Positions 43,024 through 58,000 of a stretch of DNA of 64,000 nt are shown one piece after another. Where the stretch lies: positions 248,001-312,000 of the forward strand of contig JAXRKN010000016.1 in assembly GCA_038502055.1 (NCBI GenBank). The letters are read 5' to 3'. The notes under the pieces were generated by a model, which had not been told where the DNA came from, did not search any database, and worked only from the letters and a program-made list of their open reading frames with translations. Source of the stretch: Tanytarsus gracilentus. Its lineage: Eukaryota > Arthropoda > Insecta > Diptera > Chironomidae. How positions within the stretch are numbered: the stretch's first letter is position 1; every line of letters begins with the position of its first letter. A program made the position numbers and the translations under genes.

Positions 43024-46000
43024 TTATACCGCAGCCTCTTCGATCACACTAATCACTCGATTTGTTGCGGAATTTGTAATGGGAAATTTAGTGTTGGATG
43101 ACGCACTAAAATTATGTTCATTTCTTAAATTTAAAGTTCTATTAATATTGCAATCGGCGGTGTGTCCATTGCTGAGTATTTGACCATTTCCATTTTTCAT
43201 CTCGTCATCCTCGTGCGATATTTCTGGAATCACTTGAGCTGTTAGGAGCGATAATTGGTGTTTGCGTATTGAGCCACGCTTCCTCTTTCCCTCAAATCCG
43301 ACTGCCACCGTTCCATTTTCCATTTCACTAAGTGAATACTTAACCTTATTGCAAGACGTAATTACATCGTCCTCGTCAATCTCATTGTTTCCAAAATCAA
43401 AGTCATCGAATATATCGGGCGGAAGAAAATCCATGTCGGCAATGCCCTCCTCGGAGATGCACGTCAACTCTGGCTTTTCAATCGCATTATTGACTGCATT
43501 TAAAAGCACATCGTTTATGTTTGGCACGAGAATTTCGGTGCCGAGTAGGAGTGCGGCAGTGCCTTGAATTGCCGGCTCGTTATCTTGTTCATTGTCAAAA
43601 GAGAGTTTCCTTTTTTGGCACGTTTGACTGCATGTGTGACCGCCATTGGTTCTGCAATTATTTATTTCCAGGAATTTTAGAATACATAAATTTAACAGTT
43701 TTTTACTCACTGAGTTGCACTCTTCTCTTTATGTCTCGCAACATTTCTCTTATGTAAATCGACCAAGAATAAAGTGAAACTTCCTATGATGCAGCATGCA
43801 GTACACATGTAATATCCAATTTGTCCGGGATTATTTGCATTCAGATAACCGGCCAGCGGAATGCCAATTGCTGTTGGAAGTGCCTGCACATAAACGCATG
43901 ATTAATTATTCAAGGTTAAAAATTTATCGAAATCTTACTTGCGAGAACTGCACAAAGCCCCATGCACGAGCGAAATTTCTCGCTCGAACTTTTTCAAAAG
44001 TGAACATTTTAAGTGAGTAATGATATCCGCCGAGAAAGATACCTAAGCGAACAAAAGAAAAGTGTGATGAATGATTGTGGGAGGCAATATGCGAAAAATA
44101 TACAAATTACCATAAATCCATACAAATAGCAGATAAGCATGATAATTTCCATTAATTGTTGTCAAGGATAACATCGTTAAGCCACACATGAACATGGCCG
44201 CTTGACACAAGTATTGTCTCGCTATTCGGCATTCGACGCTATTTTTCACAACCAACAATCCATAAAGAAGACATCCGAGTACCTTTTAATTGGCATTTTA
44301 TGAGCGATCGTAAAAATTTAGTGAATTTCAAGGAGTGAACACATGTATTTAAATTTGAGGATCCAAAACTTACCCATGCACAGCCTAAATAGATTTGTAG
44401 TATCAGCACTTTATCACTTAATCCATCGGTCGTAATTTGATGAGCCAAATAGAAGAGCGGTGTATTAATTCCAAATGCACTGTAAATGAAAGCAAATGAT
44501 TAATGTGAATTGACTATTGACTTCCCAGGCGTGGACATTTTTTATTGAAAAAGTTCTTAAATATATTTAAAATGTTGAAAAAATTGTCCATCCCTCGATT
44601 TCATCAATAAAATTTATCTCACGTAATTCCCGAAGAAAGCAATAAAATGCGAACAGTTTTGCTTCTCAATGTCGAAAAGTCGAAGAATGGTGGACTATCA
44701 AACTGCTTATTCTTATCTTTGATCTTTCGCTTTTGATTCTTAAGATGTAGAATTGCACGCCTCTGGGGATGATAGAGTGACGCTGATCGGTAGCACGTGC
44801 CGAGTATGAATGTACTGAACACACAAACTGTCACCGCTTGCAGACCCAATCTGTGAAAATTTATGCAATTTAATTGAATATTTTAACAATAATTCATCGT
44901 GAGCAACGCACCGCCATCCAATTGACTCAATGGAGCTCTTAATAAATGTAGACATCAAGGCGATTCCCATTCCGCTGCCAGACACAATAAAAATTTCAAC
45001 AAACTCTCGTTTTCGTTTAAAGTATTGTGCACACATGAGTGTTGAGCAGTCGCGCGACATTCCTGTAGAAATATTTTTTAAATTGATGAAATGATGCTGA
45101 TAGCAATTATTTTCAGTCCTACCAACGCCAATTCCAACGACCGTCCCATAACTAAAGAAGAGCTGATGAAATTGCGATGCAAATGAAGTGAACAAGCATC
45201 CGAGAGCACTATTTAATTTTCGTTAATGAGGGAGAGAAGGATGGTCGTTAAAAAATGCAATGAATGCAAATTTAAAAATTTATTTTAATTTTTAAAAAAT
45301 ATTGTTAAGATTTTATTTATATTCTTCGCGAGATTAATTAAAATATTCAAAAAATAATTTGAAAAACAAAGGTTCGAATCCGTAAAGTTGAAGAAAAAAA
45401 TTAAACGACCGGCAGTTTTTTATTTTTGCCGAAATTCATAAATAAATCTTACGTCACCAATCCGCCAATGACTGCGGTTAGTCTCGTTGATTTTCTTTTG
45501 CAAACGCCAATTGTCAAAGGCGAGATGAAGAGAGCTACCGCAGTCGATAATGCACCAAGCCAACCTGAAAAAATAAATAAAAATTATTATGGTGAAGATG
45601 GATTTATGTGAATAAAAATTATTAACTCGCTGATTTGCTTGTGTATTCGTTGGGTGTGAAAACATGCAATTTACACATGTCGTGCGCCATTGTCAGTTAA
45701 CGTGTGAATGAAAAAGTTATGAATGGCGTGTCACAAATATTCAAGAGATGCTTTTTAAAATCTTTTCAGCAGCTCTAAAAAAATTGATTGTGGCGTTTAA
45801 ATTTTCGAATGCCTCGTTCAATTTGTCATTTTTCACTTGGGCTAAAATCTCGTTATTGAATATAAACAAATTTGGTTATAAAAGGCTAAAATTGATTTGT
45901 GCGAAGAGATCAAATAAAAAAAGTTGTGACATTTTGCAAGAGACATAAAAACATGAAATAAAAAAATGAACGTTAACTTCAAGAAATTTTCGAAGTCATA

Positions 46001-49000
46001 AAAATTGATAAATTTATAAATTAATAATTGACTTTTTAATCAAATTATTAAGTCATAATAAATTTAAATATCGTTGAATTATTCGAACAATTTAGGCAAT
46101 TTTAAAAATTAAACTCAATATATTTATAAAGAAGCTATCACCCTTATTTAAAACGATCAACCTAAATTAATGAAACTGCTAATGGTAGGCGGTTTTAATC
46201 CTCCGCCGTATCGTGAAATTAAATCATTGACCGCTTAATGAGTCTCGGCTTTCTTTTCTCTCACTGCTTCTAAGCTTTATATTTCAATTTATCCTTTTAT
46301 GCTGTCTTTATTTTTCTCTTTTGTGAAGGTCTCAACTTTGGCATTGTGTTGCGGGGGTAAATTTTAAATTTTGTCTAGAAATTTTTGAAAATTTTACCAT
46401 TAAAAATGTTTAAAAATGTGACAAAACTAAATAATCAACCCCATAGAGAATAACTATTTTATGTTGCCATATTTAACTCAATTCAGGAAACTATTAATTA
46501 TCCATTCTCACTCTTTCTACGAAGTTACAAGAAAACGCAAAAACGCCTCGTAAAAAATCATTACAAATTAATAAAAGAACCAAGAAGAAAAGTTTCTTTG
46601 AAAATTGCTTACATTCAACATCGCAATGTAAAATCATTAAATCAATGACTTCGAAGTCGTGTGGAGAAATTCGGCGAGAATGAGATAACGATTTTATTAA
46701 ACGGCATTGATTGTGCATTAAAAATTATAACAATGATTTTATTTACATAACTGCATCATAAATGCAATTCATTTTCAGTGCTCGAACGCTTTCTTTCTCC
46801 CTTCATCATGTGTGTGGTTTTCAATAAAAATAATATCGAGTGAATTGTCTTTCGAGTGAACAATTCAGTTTTTTTGCGAGACGCCTTTTTCATCAACTCT
46901 CAAACTTTCTGCCGCCTTTTGAAGAGACACGAATATAATTCTGCATGACCAAATGTGGATTTAATGGAGTAATTGCTTGCATTTTTATTGGAGAGCTCGA
47001 TTTTTTTCGGTGGATGGTGAATTTTTCAGTAAAAAAGTTTAATTTATATTTAATCAAAAGTTGATGAAGTAAAAAATGAAATGAAGAAATAATTTGAAAT
47101 TTATTGAAAATTTTGGTTCAAATCCTAATTTGTGATTTTTAACTTTTAATCCTATATAGGCAATTTTTTTTGCACGCTTCAAGTTCGAATCCCAAATTAA
47201 TTTTAAATAAAATTATTAACTAAAATTTACCATAATCCGCTAAGCTCTCTTGGCTATTTTTAAAGAACACTTTGGCATTAAGTAGAAAAATTCCGAATGA
47301 CAGTTGAAGGCCATGAATGAGAATTTGAACTATCGTGCTGATGAGAACTATGACATAGCTCCAGAAAATTGATTGCTCTGGATAGTAGTGGATATTTATC
47401 GTTGCATTGCTATTAATCGACATGCTTGGAATGCTCGATGTCGCCTTGCTCTTTTCAAAAGTTCCAATCTTTCCCACAATCACACTTTTATCTTTGCCGA
47501 CTTTACCGATGATAACTTTTCCGATTGTCGTGGGTGGCGGAGTCGCAGGCAATTGATCATCAAACACCAGCGAGTGAACATCATTACTCGTAGCTATGCC
47601 CGAGTCCTCGAGACCAAAGAGCGAATCATGTCGTACATTTGTGTCGGTGCTGTCATTGCTCACAATGCGCTTGTTAAGTAAAAATTCCATTTTGTGCATA
47701 AAAATATTCTCGAAAAAAAAGGTTTCACATTCACATCTTATCGAGATTTTATCGCTCAACGCTATGCTGAGTAACTATGAGCTGTTTATGTCCATCATTT
47801 ACTTTCATCATTATTTTATTTTCATACACTTCATCAACCGCGATGAATTGAACAAATCATTTTTTACTCGCGAGTCTTTCGGCACTTTTTTTTGATTATT
47901 TTTAAAGCGATTGGTCCGCGGAGCGAGAGAGAGAGAGACCTTTTGTAAGCTGTCAGCAAAAACAAATGTTTCTTTCTCTAATAAATGAGTTGTGCGTTCA
48001 TCATTTTTAAAAAGAGTCGAGCAAGAGAGAAAATTGAATTTTTTCTATTCTTCATGCGGCGCTGCTAAATTAAATAGGCAATAAAAGTGTTTTATTTTCT
48101 CGTAATTTGCACGATAAATGAGTGAGAGGAGTTTCGGCGCTTACGATCACGACATGTGTTGTTTGAGAGGAAAATTTTAGTGTTCCAGGAAATTTCAGGA
48201 TTTATGATTTTCTACAAAAAATATGGGAGAGCTTCTTTTTTAAATAATTCAAATAAAATTTGAAAATTAATTTATTTTTTACACTGCATTAAAAAATTCT
48301 TCTTTTTTTGATTAAAATATTCCACTAAGAAATATTTTCAGTTTATATTGCAGTTTTGATGTCAAAATCAGTGAATCAATATTTTATCTTTGTTGAAAGC
48401 TTTTCTCAAGTGATTCAACGTGACTATGACACTATGTACTACATTTATTCTAGAGAATCACACATGGTTAAGCTTTATCCTTGAAAAATGCAGGAAAATT
48501 TTTTGAATATAGAAAATAATTATTTAGATTTAAATTTTGTTTTATTTCAAGAGTCAAACTTAAAATTATATTTAAAATTATGGTTAAATTATTTTAAATA
48601 TATTTAAAAACCAGTGAAAATTTTTGTTCTTTTATATTATTTAAATTTTCTCCAAGAGTTTTCTTAAAAAACTTTTTTCTAAACTGTCTTAAAAAATTTT
48701 AAAACCTAATTTTAAAAAAAAACTCAAAAAATATCTTTAAATTTTTTCACAAGATTCCACGGAAGACCTTATAGAACTGAACAATCAGATTGCATGTGAT
48801 AAATGGATAAAACATATGTCCGGAATTTCTGTTTTACGCTTTGAACATGTCGCGAGGAAAAAGAAAAATTCTCACTGATCGTCCACGATAAGTATATGAG
48901 ACAAAATTCCAGAAGAAAAACTTTAAATTTATCGAAGCCAAAAAATCACACGAGCGATAAATTTATCTCTTGAGCTTCCCATGAATATTTCATAACATGT

Positions 49001-52000
49001 AAAGTAAGGTGTCGCAGAGATTTTTTGGGGCCGTTTAATTAACCGATACACGAACGTGATGTTGGAGGAAAGTTTATTAAATTGAAAATTGAAATTGGCT
49101 GGGAAGGTTAAAAGAACTGCACGATGGAGAGCAAAATTTTAAAATCGCGATTATGTTTCAATTTAGCAACACCGCAAGAAAGTCAATCCTACCAGATTGA
49201 GTTCACTTCGATTTTAAACGCACGCATTTCGATTTTTGTTTAAAATAATTTTTTTAAAACTGCTTTAAGGGGTTGGACACTTGGATATTGTGAAAAGTTT
49301 TTTTTATTGAAGCAAAAAAATTAATTTGATTTTAAATTTTAAATCCTAAGTTTTTTCCTCTCAAATCACCAAAAAAATTGATACACAAAATCTAATCACT
49401 CAACACACCGCTATTGAATTTCGAGCGGAAGTTGTTATAAAAATCTCTTTCGGTACATTTAATTCACTTCTCAAGTTTTTCTTTATAACGAGGTAGCAGT
49501 TGATCGAATCTCATAATTATTATCATTATCCGACATCTGGGGAATTTTTGCATTTTTCACGAGTCGCGGCCGAAAGTGTCCAGCAATAAATCATTCGCAC
49601 TAATTTTCACTAAAACAACATATCGCGATGTGTGCCGCTTAATTTAATTTATTTGACATGACAAAATTTTTTTTTTCGCAAATAACTAACAAGCGATGAT
49701 TTTGCATAATAAAATTTAAAAAAATGGTTTTAATAAAAGGTCCCTCAAAGAGATAAAGAGAGAGCACCCAAGAGACACGTCCGCTGTACACGCTACCGAA
49801 AATTAAACTGCTCTATCAACAACAAAAAAAATGTGTGTGTACGAAAAAAAGAATTCGAATAAAAATAAAGCATTTTTTTCGGGGGGAACATTGAGCGAGA
49901 GAGCGTGTAAAAGAAAAGTCGAAAGCACATTGGATGTCCAACGAGATCGGAGAGAGAGAGAGAGAGTGAAAGAGAGAGTAAGGAGCGATGCTCACTTAAT
50001 GCCGTTCTTAATTCATCAACATGACAGTGTTTGATGTGTAACAGGCGCTTCTGATCTCTTCAGAGCCATCAAATAAGAATTCCGTTCATGATGAATAATT
50101 GATGACGTAAGAGATAGAGCATCGATTTTCGTTAATTTTTCATCGTCACATTTTTCCTGATGCTGCAAATATTTACCATTCACTTAAATATTCAAGTTAA
50201 AGAAAAGTGGGCTGGGACACTAAATTAATTGCAATTAATGCTTATTTGTGTTTATTTAAAATAAAATAAATTTTATTAAAATGTGACCCTCATCTTTGCG
50301 AAAGTGAATGAACCTATCAGGGTTGTAATGCGAGACGGATTGGATAAGCAAGAACAAAATCATAAACTACTTCTGCCCAATGAATTTTTATTTGCTTTTC
50401 AAACAAACGCTGACTGACGTGATGAGGGAATCTCCGCGTTCATATAGCGCATAAAAATAATAAAATCGCGAGATTTTTCGCGCGTCGTGCTTTATGGAAA
50501 AGAAAATCTTCCGCTGGTTAATTTAAGTACGTCTCTACTCTAGACGTGACTTTAAATTTTTTTTTCTAGGCGCAGCTCTGGTTTAAAGAGATTTTATTTC
50601 ATTGGAAAATTTTTAGATAATTATCATGAAGTAGAAAAGTTTGAAAAATTCACGAATTTTTATGCCAGAAAATCGAAAATTTCAAGGAAAATTCAATAGA
50701 ATGTAAAATTTAAAAAAAATATGCAAAAATAAGTTTTCACCTGTCAATATATTTTGCTAAAAGCGATTTAGATTTAAAACTTGCATAAAAATTAATCAAC
50801 AAATATTAAAAATTTTAGGTTCGAATCCTTAAAAAGTATAAAAAATATATTGGAATGACATAATTGGTATCTCAACCTCTTTTTTTAAGGATAAATATAA
50901 TTTTTATCGTTTTTATTTAATTTTTTTAAATGTTGCTTTTATATTTCTTGCTAATTTTTATCAAATTTTTAAAGCTTCCACGTTCTTCATAAATAATTTC
51001 AGTGTCTTCAAAAAAAAACAAAATTTATTTTATTTCACATTTCAATTCAAGTTTAAGAAAAGCAAACAAGAAAAACTTTTTTTTATTGAATAGCCAAATT
51101 TTTGACAGACGTGCACAAATTACCATTTGATTGTCACGAACTTTTTTGCTAGACTTAATTCTCTATTTGTTCTTTTTTCCACTCTCGGCACCGTCTTGAA
51201 CTTGCTCACGCGCTCAAAATCACACCATTTGAAACGAAATTAATCTATAACTTTCAAAAATCTGTCAAATTCCTCTTAATAACTCCCCATGCCAGTGCGA
51301 GCGCTTATTTTTGCCGTTGTGTGACGAATTACGATCAATTAAATTCCTGTTGAAGTCATTAAACAGCAAGATATTTTTCAACTCGCGCCGAACATCGAGT
51401 CGTGTAGGTAGAAATTTAAATCCTCTCAACTTAAATTTCGTACATGCGTCTCTATAGACTTGACGGTCTAAAAACAGCGTGAAAAGTCAGCAAAAGAAGA
51501 GTGATTGATTGAAATGTTCTCGGAATTTCAACCAAGTCTCTATGTGAGTGCCAATTATGCGAGCATAAGTACAAAAAATGAGGCTGTTATTTATTAATTA
51601 ATTTAATTAATTTACGGAGCCGAAACTGGTCGAAGAAGTTTTTCATTTTATGCTCTCGCGCCAACAAATCAATTAATTGAATTAATTCATGTCTAATGCC
51701 ACAAAGTCATCAAAAATAAATTAACAAGATTGAGCGATGTGCGATATTAAATTACGCTCTCAGTTTGATTTGCACGGTCTCGATGAGATACTTGAGAATT
51801 AGTTGCTGATGCTGATATAGATGAAAACTCAAGGGGTTGAAGACTATCCTAAATCATAAATATAAATAATTATATTCAAATTAAATAAATTTAAGTTTAA
51901 CTTTTAATCAAAGATTAAATTCATATATTAAAAGTGTTCCACCCCTCGCACTTAATGATCATTGCCAAAAGATTCTTTCCTCGCGAAGGATAAATTTCAC

Positions 52001-55000
52001 TGGTCTAAAGAAGTGAGACGAGAAAAGAAGACAGATGGCGTGGGAAAATCCATTAAAGAGGGATAATTAATTGGAATTGTCTCTTTTAACACAAGTTTGA
52101 TGTCCTTTTGCTCACTATTAAAGTTAAGCTCGATATTGAGATAAATCGTGTGAACGAAAGAAATTGCGAATTAGTGTCGCAGATGCCATAATTGGAGCGG
52201 AGATTCAACAAAGATTTATTGAATGATTTCTAGACATTTTAAAGTCGTTGAACATGCTATTCATTAGAAAATGTCCACCCCTTTTATTAGTTGGAGGCTT
52301 TCTTATGAAAAACAATCCATGTGCCTACAAAAAAATTCATTTGTTTATTTTTCGTGGAAGACATTTCTTTTCCATTTGAACTATTTAGAAATGATGAAAT
52401 CAAGGGGTGAAACACTTCATAAAGAATTTATAAAAATAATTAAAAAATTAAGTTTTAAGAAAAACTAATTAATTTAATTAATCAATTAGTACCAAAGTGT
52501 TCCACCCCTTAAATCAAGATAATGGAAACTATACCATGGAAAACTTAAGATAGGCATTTCGTGTAATGAACTGTGAATGGGATGCCAATTCTGTATATTT
52601 TGCTCCATCTTATGTAATAAATCAGCTTTCAATACGATTCTCTCGCACAGATTTATTGAACAACGTTGCTGATACGAGAAAGCGAGTAAAACAATGTTCA
52701 AGGGGGTTAAATGGAGGTTCATGAACTTTTTATCGCGAATTTGATAATAACCTAAAGTTGTGATGGTCTTCAGAACAATTGCTATCAGTGGAATTGCTTA
52801 AAGAATTTTTGAACTATGGCACTTTGCCGTGGAATGAAAAAAAATTATTAAATTACAAAAATAGTTAAAAAAAGTTTAAATTTTATTTAATTTTTACTTT
52901 AATAAATTATTATATTTAATAATAAATTTTTCAAACCCTCATCAAAATTTTTTCAATCAGGCCATCAACCTCTTTTTTCCCATGACCTTGACATCACACT
53001 TCCCCATCATTCAATAACTTTTTTCCTAACGCTCATCCGATGTTCTTTCAATTATTGAAAATTTATTGAAAAGAATTTGCAAAATCACCATCACTGATTA
53101 TCGCCGAGAATAATTTGAGAGTTTTTTTTTCTTTACACAAAACCAGCTCGAAACCTCAATGTATAAAAAATGCTGTTTGTTACACTTTACAAAAAGCTTT
53201 TATCGCCTTTTTCCGCTCGATTGACGTTTGCCAAGTCGTCAGATCAATTGACATCTCTCGATGACATTCTGAATTTGATACTTTGATTGGTAAATAGACA
53301 TTAACCGAATGAGACGGCAAATAATGACCCATAAAATTTAGAAGAAATCAAGCAATAAAAAAAAGCTCTAATTCTTGTTGATGTGGACAGAGCTAAGTTT
53401 TGATTTCCGCCGAACTCTCGCTCCTGAATAAATGCATATAAATTAGTACTTAAGACTTATATGACACTATAAAATAATTACAAATTGCCTTTCTCTCTTT
53501 TACTGTTGGCGCCGTGGCCAACTTAAAAATTTCTTATTGCTCCATAAGGCAATGAATCATTTCAAAATGATGACGAACGGGTAACCTGCGGATAATTGAA
53601 AACGGATGAACTTGTTGATTGATAAGTTGACTGTTACAGATGTCTCTCTGTAAGTGCATAACAAATTTATTGCTGTTTACAGCAAACAGAGATGTCAAAT
53701 TACTTTAGCGTGTGTAAGCGACAGATTGGGCCTTGTTTAAAAATTACGACACGTCTTTAGAGATTTTATTACTTTTTAACCCGCCATGCTTAAAGCAAAT
53801 TGTTAGTGCCATTTTTGAAGAACCATTGACTTCAAGTGACGTACAACAGGTTTACAAGTATTTTCACATGCTCGAACTTGAAAGCGACACAAAGTCAAGT
53901 GGCAATATTCGAAATCATAAACTTCTCATTAAAACTTTGATCGTGAAACTTTTCACTCTCTCTCTCTCTCGCTTCCCTTCCAGACACAGAAAATCTTCGC
54001 TTTTACTTGTGCGAGTGAGAGAGAAAAAAAGACTGAAAAGTTTTATCGGTTTAGACTTTTGTTCACAATTCACTTCATTCTTTCGAGAAGCGAATCTCAA
54101 GTATGAACGAGAATGGTTATGACTGGAAAAAATAACCCAATAAATTCGAAAACAATTCGATATGATCACAACTTCGGAGTCTCTTAAAGTTTGAAATCAG
54201 TGGAGAAAGTTTTTCATTATTTACGAGAATATTATAGGGGGAGAGAAAAAAACATAATTCTTATAGAGCTTTTTATGGATGCTTCGAAATGAATCTCTTT
54301 CTAATGAATAAAGCTCATGCACACATATTGAGAGTCAGCAACAGATTTTTCTTCTTTTTTTGTATGAGTTTGATTTTAGCTGTCGCATGCAATTTTCGAT
54401 AAATTTATTTTGGGGATTTTTGATTAATTGCAGATAAAATTTTAATCGTGAGAAACTAGACTGAATTTTTTAAAAAATGTTTACTTTCAAACCAAAATTA
54501 AAAATCGTCTATATTTTCAGCAAAAATCACAATGTTCATAAAATTCGCTTGCAGGCATCTCACAAGAAGAAATAACGTATGGAATGCACTGTGAGTTCCT
54601 CGACAAGTTGCGAACAATTTTAATGGATCTCAACTCTTAAATTAAACTGTCCGAATTTCTCATTTTGTATTGTAAATGTCTATTGGAATTAATTATGACT
54701 TTCCTCCGTCGTCTACAATTCAAGCTATCATGCGAGTGCGGGCAGTGAAGAGAAAGAACACCCATGGAATGTAATTTATTCCCATCTTGATGTTTTAATA
54801 TTCGTATCACGTATTTTTTGGCCTAGGACAACATGAAGATGTTGATTTTATACACAAAAGTTAGTGTGAAATTTCTTTTGATCACCTTTCAAATATAGAA
54901 TTCTTTTATCATGTCATAAAGTTATTATTTTTTCCGTAAATCATCCTTAAAGGCATTGCAACTTTTTACTGGAAAGTAATTTTTCACATTTAATCAAAGT

Positions 55001-58000
55001 TGAAGTTTTTTTCGCACTCAACAAGAAAAGAAATTAAAATATCAAATAAATCAAATTAGGGGGTTCCTAAAGTGTCGAGAATATCTTTGATGATAGAAAT
55101 GCGCTCATAAATAACTGCACACTGATTTATTGACTCGGTCAGACTTTAAAATAATTTACATCTCAAAAATATATATTAAAGCGAAACTGACAAATTGAGT
55201 GCGGTGTATGCGAAAGAAAGTGACTCACATGCAATTTAATTTAATTTTCCCTTTATTCGTCTCACTTCGCTTTAAGATGATGTCGAGAGAGTTATTTTTT
55301 AAAAATATTATGACAATGCGGTCTCGCAAAAATATTACAAACAACGCACACTTTTATGGGTTTAAAGAGCGTCTGCGGGGAACATGCTTCAACTTCTTCT
55401 TACTACTGCATTTTTTCTGACGGTGACATTTGGGGTTAAAGATTTTTAAAAATTTAATCAAGCTTAAGAAAAACTTAAAATTACTTAAATACAAATTAAT
55501 GTAAGACTTGATAAAATATTAAAATTATATGAAGATTTAAAAGAAAATTTTTAAGTTCTGTAAATATTTTTTAAAATTCTCCAAATTTCCACCCCTAGAA
55601 TTTTATCAAAAATTTTAATTCCCTTTTCATAACGAGCTTCACAAAAAATTTCGAATGCTCTCGCGTTTAAAATTTTCGGAGAATGTGAAAAGGTAAAAAT
55701 TGCTATTTTCCTTATCACCCTTGTAGCACAGAAAAGGAAAAATGTAGGAACTTTACTGGAATTTTGGTGGAACTTGACGGAAAAATTCCGTCGGAAAAAG
55801 GGGCAAAATGGTACAATTCTTCCATCAAAATTTATGGAAAGAAAAAACGTCGTAAATATTTACGTACATGGGAATTTTAATAGAAATAAAACGGAATGAT
55901 GGATCCATAAGATTCCGATGGAATCCATTGGAATCCGATGGTTCATAAGAAATCGATGGAATCCATCGGAAATTTGATAGATTCCGTGGATATTCGATGG
56001 AATCCATAAGGAATCCGTGGATCATTGGAATTAGAAGGACCATGGAACGAAGAACCATGGAAATTTGATAGATTCGTCGGAATTCAATGGAATCTATCAA
56101 ATTTCCGTGGAATCCGTCAAAATTCTTACGGAATCCATCAAAATCTTAGGAATCCTCACATTTCCGATGGAAATCCAAGGAAATCAATGGAATCCGATGG
56201 AAATCAATGGAAATCAATGGAAAAATAACTAATGGAATCCATAAGAAAAAATAAATTTTTGGATCCTTCGCAGCTCGGGCCCACTTCGGTCCTCCTGGGC
56301 CTGAAGAGGTAACATTTGAAGTCGTTGTCATAGCTGATTCTGGTTCTGGAAATCTGTTGAAATTTTTTTTTTTACTTCATCTTTTTTGCTCCACGAGATT
56401 CGAACCGAGGACTCCTTATCACGTTGCGCCGCTTTACCATTCCGTCACGAAGCCAAAATATATATTAAATTTTTTTTGGCAAAAGCAATATTTAAGCAAT
56501 AAATTTCCAAGGAATTCCGTTGGAAACTAAAAAAAATTCCGTTGGAAATTTAAAGGAATTTTGTTGGAAAATAAATTCCGAAAACCAACTGTTTCCTAAA
56601 CGGAAATTGACGGAAATTTAATGGAAAATAAATTCCGTTAAATTCCACACTTTCCTAAACGGAAATGACGGAATTTTGATGGAAAATAAATTCCGTTAAA
56701 ATTCCACAACTTTCCTAAACAGAACATGACGGAATTTTGATGGAAAATAAATTCCGTTAAAAATCCACAAATTTTCTTAACGGACATGCGGAATTTTGAT
56801 GGAAATAAACCACAACTTTTCCCTAAACGGAACATGACGGAATTTTGATGGAAATAAATTCCGTTAAAATTCCGCATTTTTCCTAAACGGAACATGACGG
56901 AATTTTGATGGAAAATAAATTCCGTTAAAATTCCACAACTTTCCTAAACGGAACATGACGGAATTTTGATGGAAATAAATTCCGTTAAAATTCCACATTT
57001 TTCCTAAACGGAACATGACGGAATTTTGATGGAAAATAAATTCCGTTAAAATTCCACAACTTTTCTTAACGGAACTTGACGGAATTTTGATGGAAAACAA
57101 TTCCGTTAAAATTCCACAACTTTTCCTAAACGGAACATGACGGAATTTTGATGGAAAATAAATTCCTTGAAAATTCCACAACTTTCCTTAAGCGGAATTT
57201 TGATGGAATATTTTTTTCCGATAAAATTCCTAAAGATTTCCATAAGAAATTTGGTGGAAAAGAAATGGAAAAAATTTCCTATACTTTTCCAATGGAATTC
57301 CAAAATTTTCCTTAAAAAATCCAATGGAATTTTGAAGGATTTTTTTTCCATCAAATTCCGTCAAATTTCCGGTAAAGTGGTCGCAGAAATTCCATTGAAA
57401 TTCCGTCAAGTTCCATTAAATTCCTTCAAATTTCCGTCAAGTTATTTTTTTCCATGCAAGTTCCGAAAGATTCCATGCAAGTTCCATCAAAATTCCTTTA
57501 TTTTTCCTTTTCTGTGCCACAAGGGCAAGCCCCAAAAATCACAATAAAATTAATTTCTTGCTCGAAAAATTTCTTTTTTGCTCCCATAAAAAAATATGAA
57601 ATTTTTCAAGGAGTTTTACGAGACGAGAAAAATTCTCACGTGAGGGAATTTGCATTAAAATTAATTCACAAATGGATTATCGCTTAAATTAATTGTAATC
57701 GCTTAGTGCTGACGCCCCTTGCTGCATAAGTAATAAATAGCAACAATTTAATTTAGCAATGTCAGGTAATTTTTTTCAGTGGAAACATCCGTAGGTTTTG
57801 TCATGTAGTAAAAATTATTGTTAGCAATTTTAAATTTTTTTCCGTACAAAATGTGAATAAAAAGTTTTGTGACAAAATTTACAATAAACCCCCATTTTTA
57901 AATTCACCTGCTTGAATCAATGGCACTCGATTGAACGAGTTGGTAAGTGTGACTAGAAATAATCCATATGAGAGATGTAATCCATGATTTATCATTTGTA

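Larger units (their letters stand above)
47700..55717 (-). other. Long intron or promoter region between SLC16 first exons (part 1)
   Basis: About 8 kb without a recognisable gene. It holds short MITE-like elements, GA/CT microsatellites and AT-rich low complexity. For transcripts starting at exon B it is intron; for exon A transcripts it is upstream DNA. Confidence 0.55.
55718..57525. mobile_element. Non-autonomous DNA transposon built of GGAA/TTCC repeats
   Basis: The 1.8-kb element has inverted ends CCCTTGTRGCACAGAAAAGG continuing into AAAAAT, with about three mismatches in 33 bp. Only CA is shared by the two flanks, so the target duplication and superfamily are unresolved. Nearly all of the interior is arrays of GGAA and TTCC motifs; no transposase frame is present. 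It lies in the long intron between first exons B and A of the transporter gene. Confidence 0.7.

Noticed and set aside
44619..44849. Apparent frameshift in SLC16 near FFGNY
   Set aside because: A second frame reads AFFGNY, tempting as a transporter motif, but splitting at AC|GTGAGA and joining to the next exon gives ITAFGINTPLFYLAHQI, a better family match with no frameshift.
49831..50034. 67-residue basic reading frame over the GAGA tract
   Set aside because: Driven by GA microsatellite coding for Arg/Glu repeats; no homologue and no splice partners.
56638..57354. Several 80-105-residue reading frames with FRLGK and IYFHQNS repeats
   Set aside because: They are translations of the 60-bp tandem repeat; the repeated peptides follow the DNA period and have no start context or homologue.
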